From Nectonema munidae (Eukaryota > Nematomorpha > Nectonematoida > Nectonematidae): DNA of 64,000 bases. The stretch spans positions 248,001 to 312,000 of the forward strand of contig JAUIRK010000110.1 in the NCBI GenBank assembly GCA_030549495.1, in the 5' to 3' direction. The position numbers and the translations under genes are program-made. The notes under the pieces are model-generated. The model saw only the letters and a program-made list of their open reading frames with translations. It did not search any database and was not told the DNA's origin. The stretch's first letter is position 1. Every line of letters starts with the position of its first letter. Positions 60,143 to 64,000 of the stretch are shown here, in pieces.

Positions 60143-60425
60143 GTCATAACATAAGTAATCAATCAAGTTTAATAACTGTAAAAGAATGCGTAAGCTGCAA
60201 GCGTGATGCATGTTGTGACAATGTTTGCACATGCACAATATCCAAGCTTGATGCTAAAAGAATGACATCGAATTCTGCAATACAAGTGGCCGCTGGCCGC
60301 GTTGAACAGGTGACCGCTATATACAAGGTATATGGCACTATTTTTTCTTGCGGGGGAAATTATTTTGGCCACTATTCGCATGTGACCGTTATAGGTAGGT
60401 GGCCGCTAACACAGGTTTGACTGTA

Positions 60426-61100
60426 CTTCCCTAAACTCCGAATTGTAATGAAATTTTAGAGTAAAGCCATCCTACATTTGTATCACCGCGGCCTCGTTTA
60501 TTCCCATTTCAAACAAATACTTTATCTTGTATTTATTTCACGTATAAACTTTGTTTAAACTTAAAAATGTTTATAAAATGGGGCTGAGAGTACTATGATA
60601 TTGAAAATATAAAAAGTTTTATAATATTGAGTCAAAAAACCTCGATATAAGATATTAATTTCCTTGAAACTTGTTTAACTTTTTTATCAAAGATGAAAAT
60701 GGTGCACGTTGTGATAAATAAAGTGATTTAGGACTGTAATTGAGGCACACAGTCTCTAAAAGTTTCGCCATCACTGCCCTCACGGGATTCTAGAGTCTAG
60801 GATTCGCGTGCATTGAAATCACGCACAGCCGAAAAGAGGCCGAGTCTGTCGATTTTGCAATCGGAGGAATTGGTACCAAAATTTGCATCTTCGTATTGTG
60901 GATGTTTCATGAAGGTTTCTCCTTGTGGAGTTGTTCTCAGGGATTCTTCCTTAATACGCATTTGTGTCTAGGAAATAGACCATGTTTGTTTCATTAGTGT
61001 TAGATATTCAAAATGCGCGTTGTTGATATTCTCCACATCCAGCCATTTCTTTTTTAGCCAAGTTTTTTCCTTAATTCTTCAACTCCTCATTCCATTTAAG
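60426..61100. other. TWNK intron end; GC-richer patch with antisense frame
   Basis: From about 60740 to 61000 the base composition is more GC-rich than the surroundings. The minus strand holds a 54-codon frame (60961 down to stop 60797-60799) starting MRIKEESLRTTPQGETFMKH, with CKIDRLGLFSAVRDFNARES at its end. Just upstream stands TTTCCTAG (ends 60968 on that strand), a possible splice acceptor. This could be the last exon of an unknown antisense gene or a transposon scrap. I do not recognise the protein. The plus strand ends in TWNK's acceptor at 61100. Confidence 0.3.
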
Positions 61101-61266
61101 CGATAAGAAGGAAGGATTTTTTCGTTCTTTTGTGGATGAAACGTCTTCGGAATCTCAAACAGTTGTTCTCATCAATGACGAAAGTTCCGCGATTCGATTA
61201 CATGATCTTAATCCCAAATACAAATTTCTATCACTTCCTAAAGAAATATACTCATTTTCTCCAAGT
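61101..61266 (+). CDS. TWNK: Twinkle mitochondrial DNA helicase, exon E
   Basis: The acceptor CCATTTAAG ends at 61100, and one base completes the codon left by exon D. It reads DKKEGFFRSFVDETSSESQ, then TVVLINDESSAIRLHDLNPK and YKFLSLPKEIYSFSPS, ending in phase 0 at the donor GTAATT (61267). This aligns with human TWNK [20 protein letters not shown] and LPTLTLPRGTTCLPP, the TOPRIM-like core; the human TSRELD stretch is INDESS here. The acceptor has a weak pyrimidine tract, so the left edge is less sure than the frame. Confidence 0.85.
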
Positions 61267-63838
61267 GTAATTTTGCTTTGTTTTTATCTTCTAAAATTTT
61301 TCATTCAACTTTTTCAGAAAGTGCATGATTTAATGGCCATCTTCTATAAAATAGTACATCTTCAGACTTAAGACGGGTCTAGTTCAGCAATCATATTAAC
61401 TTTCACCCAGCACAATTTTTACTAAATATTTTATCGATTCCAAATTTTTGGCGCAATACTCAAGAATCTTTACCTGTCTGTTTTATGGGTTTAAATTTAC
61501 TATGCTCACTTTGTCATTTACATTCATTCGAGCAGATGTTTTATCATTCATATTTTTTGCATATGTTCTTATTGAAATTTATTATTTCGTTTGTATTATG
61601 ACTAAAGTATTTCAGACTCTTTGGAAATATTTAGAAGATATTCATCTTTATCTCAATTTCTTTTTCAAAGGTAGAGAATCTCAACCTTCTCTCTTGATAT
61701 TACTTTTTTTCCTGATTACAAACGTTCAATGAAAAGTATTAACGTTTAATAATATTAAAACTGTCCATCGAACGGTCATCTCATCAACATCGACACTTTT
61801 GAATTTTTAAAAGAACTTCTTGCGGTGTTATTTTATCAGTGAAACCTTTGTCACACTTCCTTTCATGTACCTTCTTGTTATCAACAAAGTTTAGCATGGA
61901 CTTTTTTTCTAAATAATGTTTTCTTGATGATGCTAGTTCCACAACCTCAATTCCCAAATCTTCTCCATTGCACCAAAAACGTCTTTCAAAATGTAATGCA
62001 CGGTAGCCTGATAATAATAATAATACAATTCAAATAAACGCTTTCAATTCTTTTTGAGATGACTTGAATTCAATCTTATTCTTTGTTTCATGAGCAAACC
62101 GTACCCTCTCTTCTACAATATAATTTTGAACTTTATCAGATAAAAAAAGTTTTAAAACGTCAACTAACATTTTGGTTTCATTTCATCAAAGTTATTGATT
62201 TTTTTAATTTAAAAAGTTTAAATGTTTCTATAAAATTTATTTTGCTAGCACTCAAATATTTTTATTTTACTGAGTACCAAAGAAAACTCTGAACTGATTT
62301 TTATGAAGAAAAATTAATATTCGCTGTTGTAGATCGTTTAGGCGTAAAATAATTTCAAGTTATTTAATTAAAATACGCGACCAAAATACTTTTTCTGTGG
62401 ACCCTTTTTGGGTCCACATGGATTCCCTCGGGAAATCCTGGCTTAAATCAGTCATCATATTACCTTCCCTCATCAAAACTCCTCAACTATACGAAATTTC
62501 AAAATATCCTTTAAGACTATTCAACTTTTTTGTTGACAAAATGATAAAAAATTGTAAGCCATTCATTCCTCAAGCAAATGTTATTAGTAATAATTCAATC
62601 GATATATGGAAGGAGGTAATCATCAAGACTAGTTGCTTTAGAAGTATAGCATAAAAAGTAAGGGCAAATGTTTTATGGCTTTATTATTGAGTTTTCTTTA
62701 GTGAGTGCATGATAATTTGCAAAAGTGTTTCGGTGAGAAAATCGATATTTTGAGTTTCAGAAGGTATCTTGCAAATCATTATCTTTAAGGAAACAGTGGC
62801 AGAAAACCGATAGGTCACGCTCTTCAATGACAACCATTTTATAAACTTGATTTGATGGGGTGAATCATATTTTCTGAAAAAACTCTAATCAGGAAAGATG
62901 CCAATTCAAACCTTGTACACGAAAGCCTAATTCTAGCCCTTATCATACAAAATAGACTTTTAATTAAAAACACATTATTTTTGTTTTATTCAAAAAAATA
63001 AAGTTTTCATTGAAATATTGAAAAGTGACAAAACTTTTAGAAGTTATTTTTAGAAGACTGTCAATATTTTCAAAATTTATTTAAGTATCACCATTTTAGG
63101 TAAAAAGACGCCAATTTTTTTTGAATATATTATTAATTCGATAATTGGGTGAATGTGAGAATTGACTTGGTCATAAAATTAGTGCATTTGCAATTCCTGT
63201 TTTTTAGTTTATAAGTATTTTTATAATATATTCTGTCTATGAGATATTACGAGCCATGCGTTTTTTCCAAGTTGGATCATTCTTTTTGCACATCATATTG
63301 CACTATAAGCATTTGTGTAGATGTAAAGTCATATTGAAAAATTTAAGTGGTATATTTGTTTTGGATTTTAACGAAATAAACAGAATCAGTCAAATGATGC
63401 TAAATATATCCTGAATTTCACAGAGATATTGCGAGCCATGCGTTTTTTCCAAGTTGGATTTCTTGAAAATCGCACAGATGAAACATAATCAATGCTTAGA
63501 GATTTCTCAAATTTGATTTGCTAAATTGAGCGATGTTCTAAAAGTTGAGTGGACAAGCGCTGTGGTCACAATTTATTTAAAAATCGCAATCCAAGATTAA
63601 GGCAGCATAGAAGTTGCAGTATTCCTATTTTTATTTGGCATTTTCAAATGGCATTACAATTTTAAGGGGCGTCCAAATTAAGAGGCTTTACCTTCTTCGT
63701 AACTGCTAAATTAATGTCATCGCCATTATAACGGTATCGGAGTTTCAGCCCAAGTGTTATGACTTTTCATTAGTTTTGTAAATTTGCTTCCAATTTCCTT
63801 TCTACAAAAGTAAGTTTTGACTTGTTTTTACCATTAAG
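61267..63838. other. TWNK intron E-F, with a 37-bp direct repeat
   Basis: AT-rich with several 60-95 codon frames lacking domains. A 37-bp segment containing GAGCCATGCGTTTTTTCCAA occurs at 63241-63277 and again at 63423-63459, 182 bp apart, with one difference. I see no transposon termini. Confidence 0.4.
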
Positions 63839-63960
63839 CTAATTCCCATGTTGGAGGCATTTGATAAAATTATTATCTGGCTTGGCTCTACAAAAAATGA
63901 TTGGGAGCTCAGCAAAGACATCATCAGGAAACTGAATCCATCTCGTTGCCACTACGTCAA
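63839..63960 (+). CDS. TWNK: Twinkle mitochondrial DNA helicase, exon F (last in window)
   Basis: The acceptor TTTTTACCATTAAG ends at 63838 and the donor GTAAAT starts at 63961. Phase 0 in, two bases out. It reads LIPMLEAFDKIIIWLGSTKN, then DWELSKDIIRKLNPSRCHYV. This matches human TWNK [20 protein letters not shown] and [20 protein letters not shown] very well. Downstream exons, outside the window, should carry the linker and the RecA-like helicase motor with its Walker motifs. Confidence 0.93.
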
Positions 63961-64000
63961 GTAAATACCACCTTCCTTTACTTCCTTCCTTCATAGTTCA

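Larger units (their letters stand above)
57284..60423 (-). mobile_element. Tigger element 5' region, interrupted by a hAT
   Basis: Read on the minus strand the element begins CAGTCAAACCTGTG at 60423, preceded by TA on that strand (60424-60425), the Tc1/pogo target. GCGGCCACCTACCTATAACG follows, a familiar Tigger subterminal region. It runs to the transposase at 57283 once the hAT at 57385-60142 is removed. Removal of one copy of GTCATAAC restores continuous sequence. Confidence 0.8.

Overview
This is an AT-rich, transposon-dense stretch of an animal (metazoan) nuclear genome. The evidence is GT-AG spliced exons, a metazoan-type mitochondrial DNA helicase gene, non-LTR retrotransposons, and hAT, Tigger, Mutator-like and piggyBac-like DNA transposons. 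I cannot fix the species from sequence alone; an arthropod such as a copepod is possible but unproven. Nothing prokaryotic (operons, Shine-Dalgarno sites, CRISPR) is present.

Two host genes are supported. (1) An intronless minus-strand gene at 15989-18043 encodes a 684-residue protein with an acidic middle and a C-terminal bromodomain. A splice-acceptor-like site lies 45 bp upstream of its ATG. (2) The 5' half of the Twinkle gene (TWNK, mitochondrial replicative DNA helicase) runs on the plus strand from 38967 to the right edge. Six exons join in one consistent frame: 38967-39248, 45447-45540, 45592-45712, 52988-53157, 61101-61266 and 63839-63960. They encode the N-terminal primase-like region; the RecA helicase core lies beyond the window. 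One intron is 51 bp, and the other four (2.6-7.9 kb) are packed with mobile elements.

Layout. 1-698: a fragment of a transposon-encoded protein, cut by a piggyBac-like element (703-3233). 3249-10375: about 274 nearly identical copies of a 26-bp unit, grading into diverged units and then into a transposon terminus (10376-11203). 11428-15748: two hAT relics, the first split by a MITE. 15989-18043: bromodomain gene. 18756-21781: hAT relic, dispersed repeat and two MITEs with clean target duplications. 23325-34560: a minus-strand APE-type LINE split by a 6.4-kb Mutator-like element (25889-32278), which itself holds another insertion and LINE fragments. 35676-38545: Tigger and hAT relics. 38967 to the end: TWNK, whose introns carry a second piggyBac-like copy (39564-42185), three hAT relics, a Tigger split by a hAT (57385-60142, perfect 8-bp duplication), several MITEs, microsatellites and tRNA-like sequences.

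Most long open frames here are by-products of tandem repeats. The 2398- and 2338-codon frames over the 26-bp array are the clearest case. I saw no retroviral, LTR or Polinton element that I could support.
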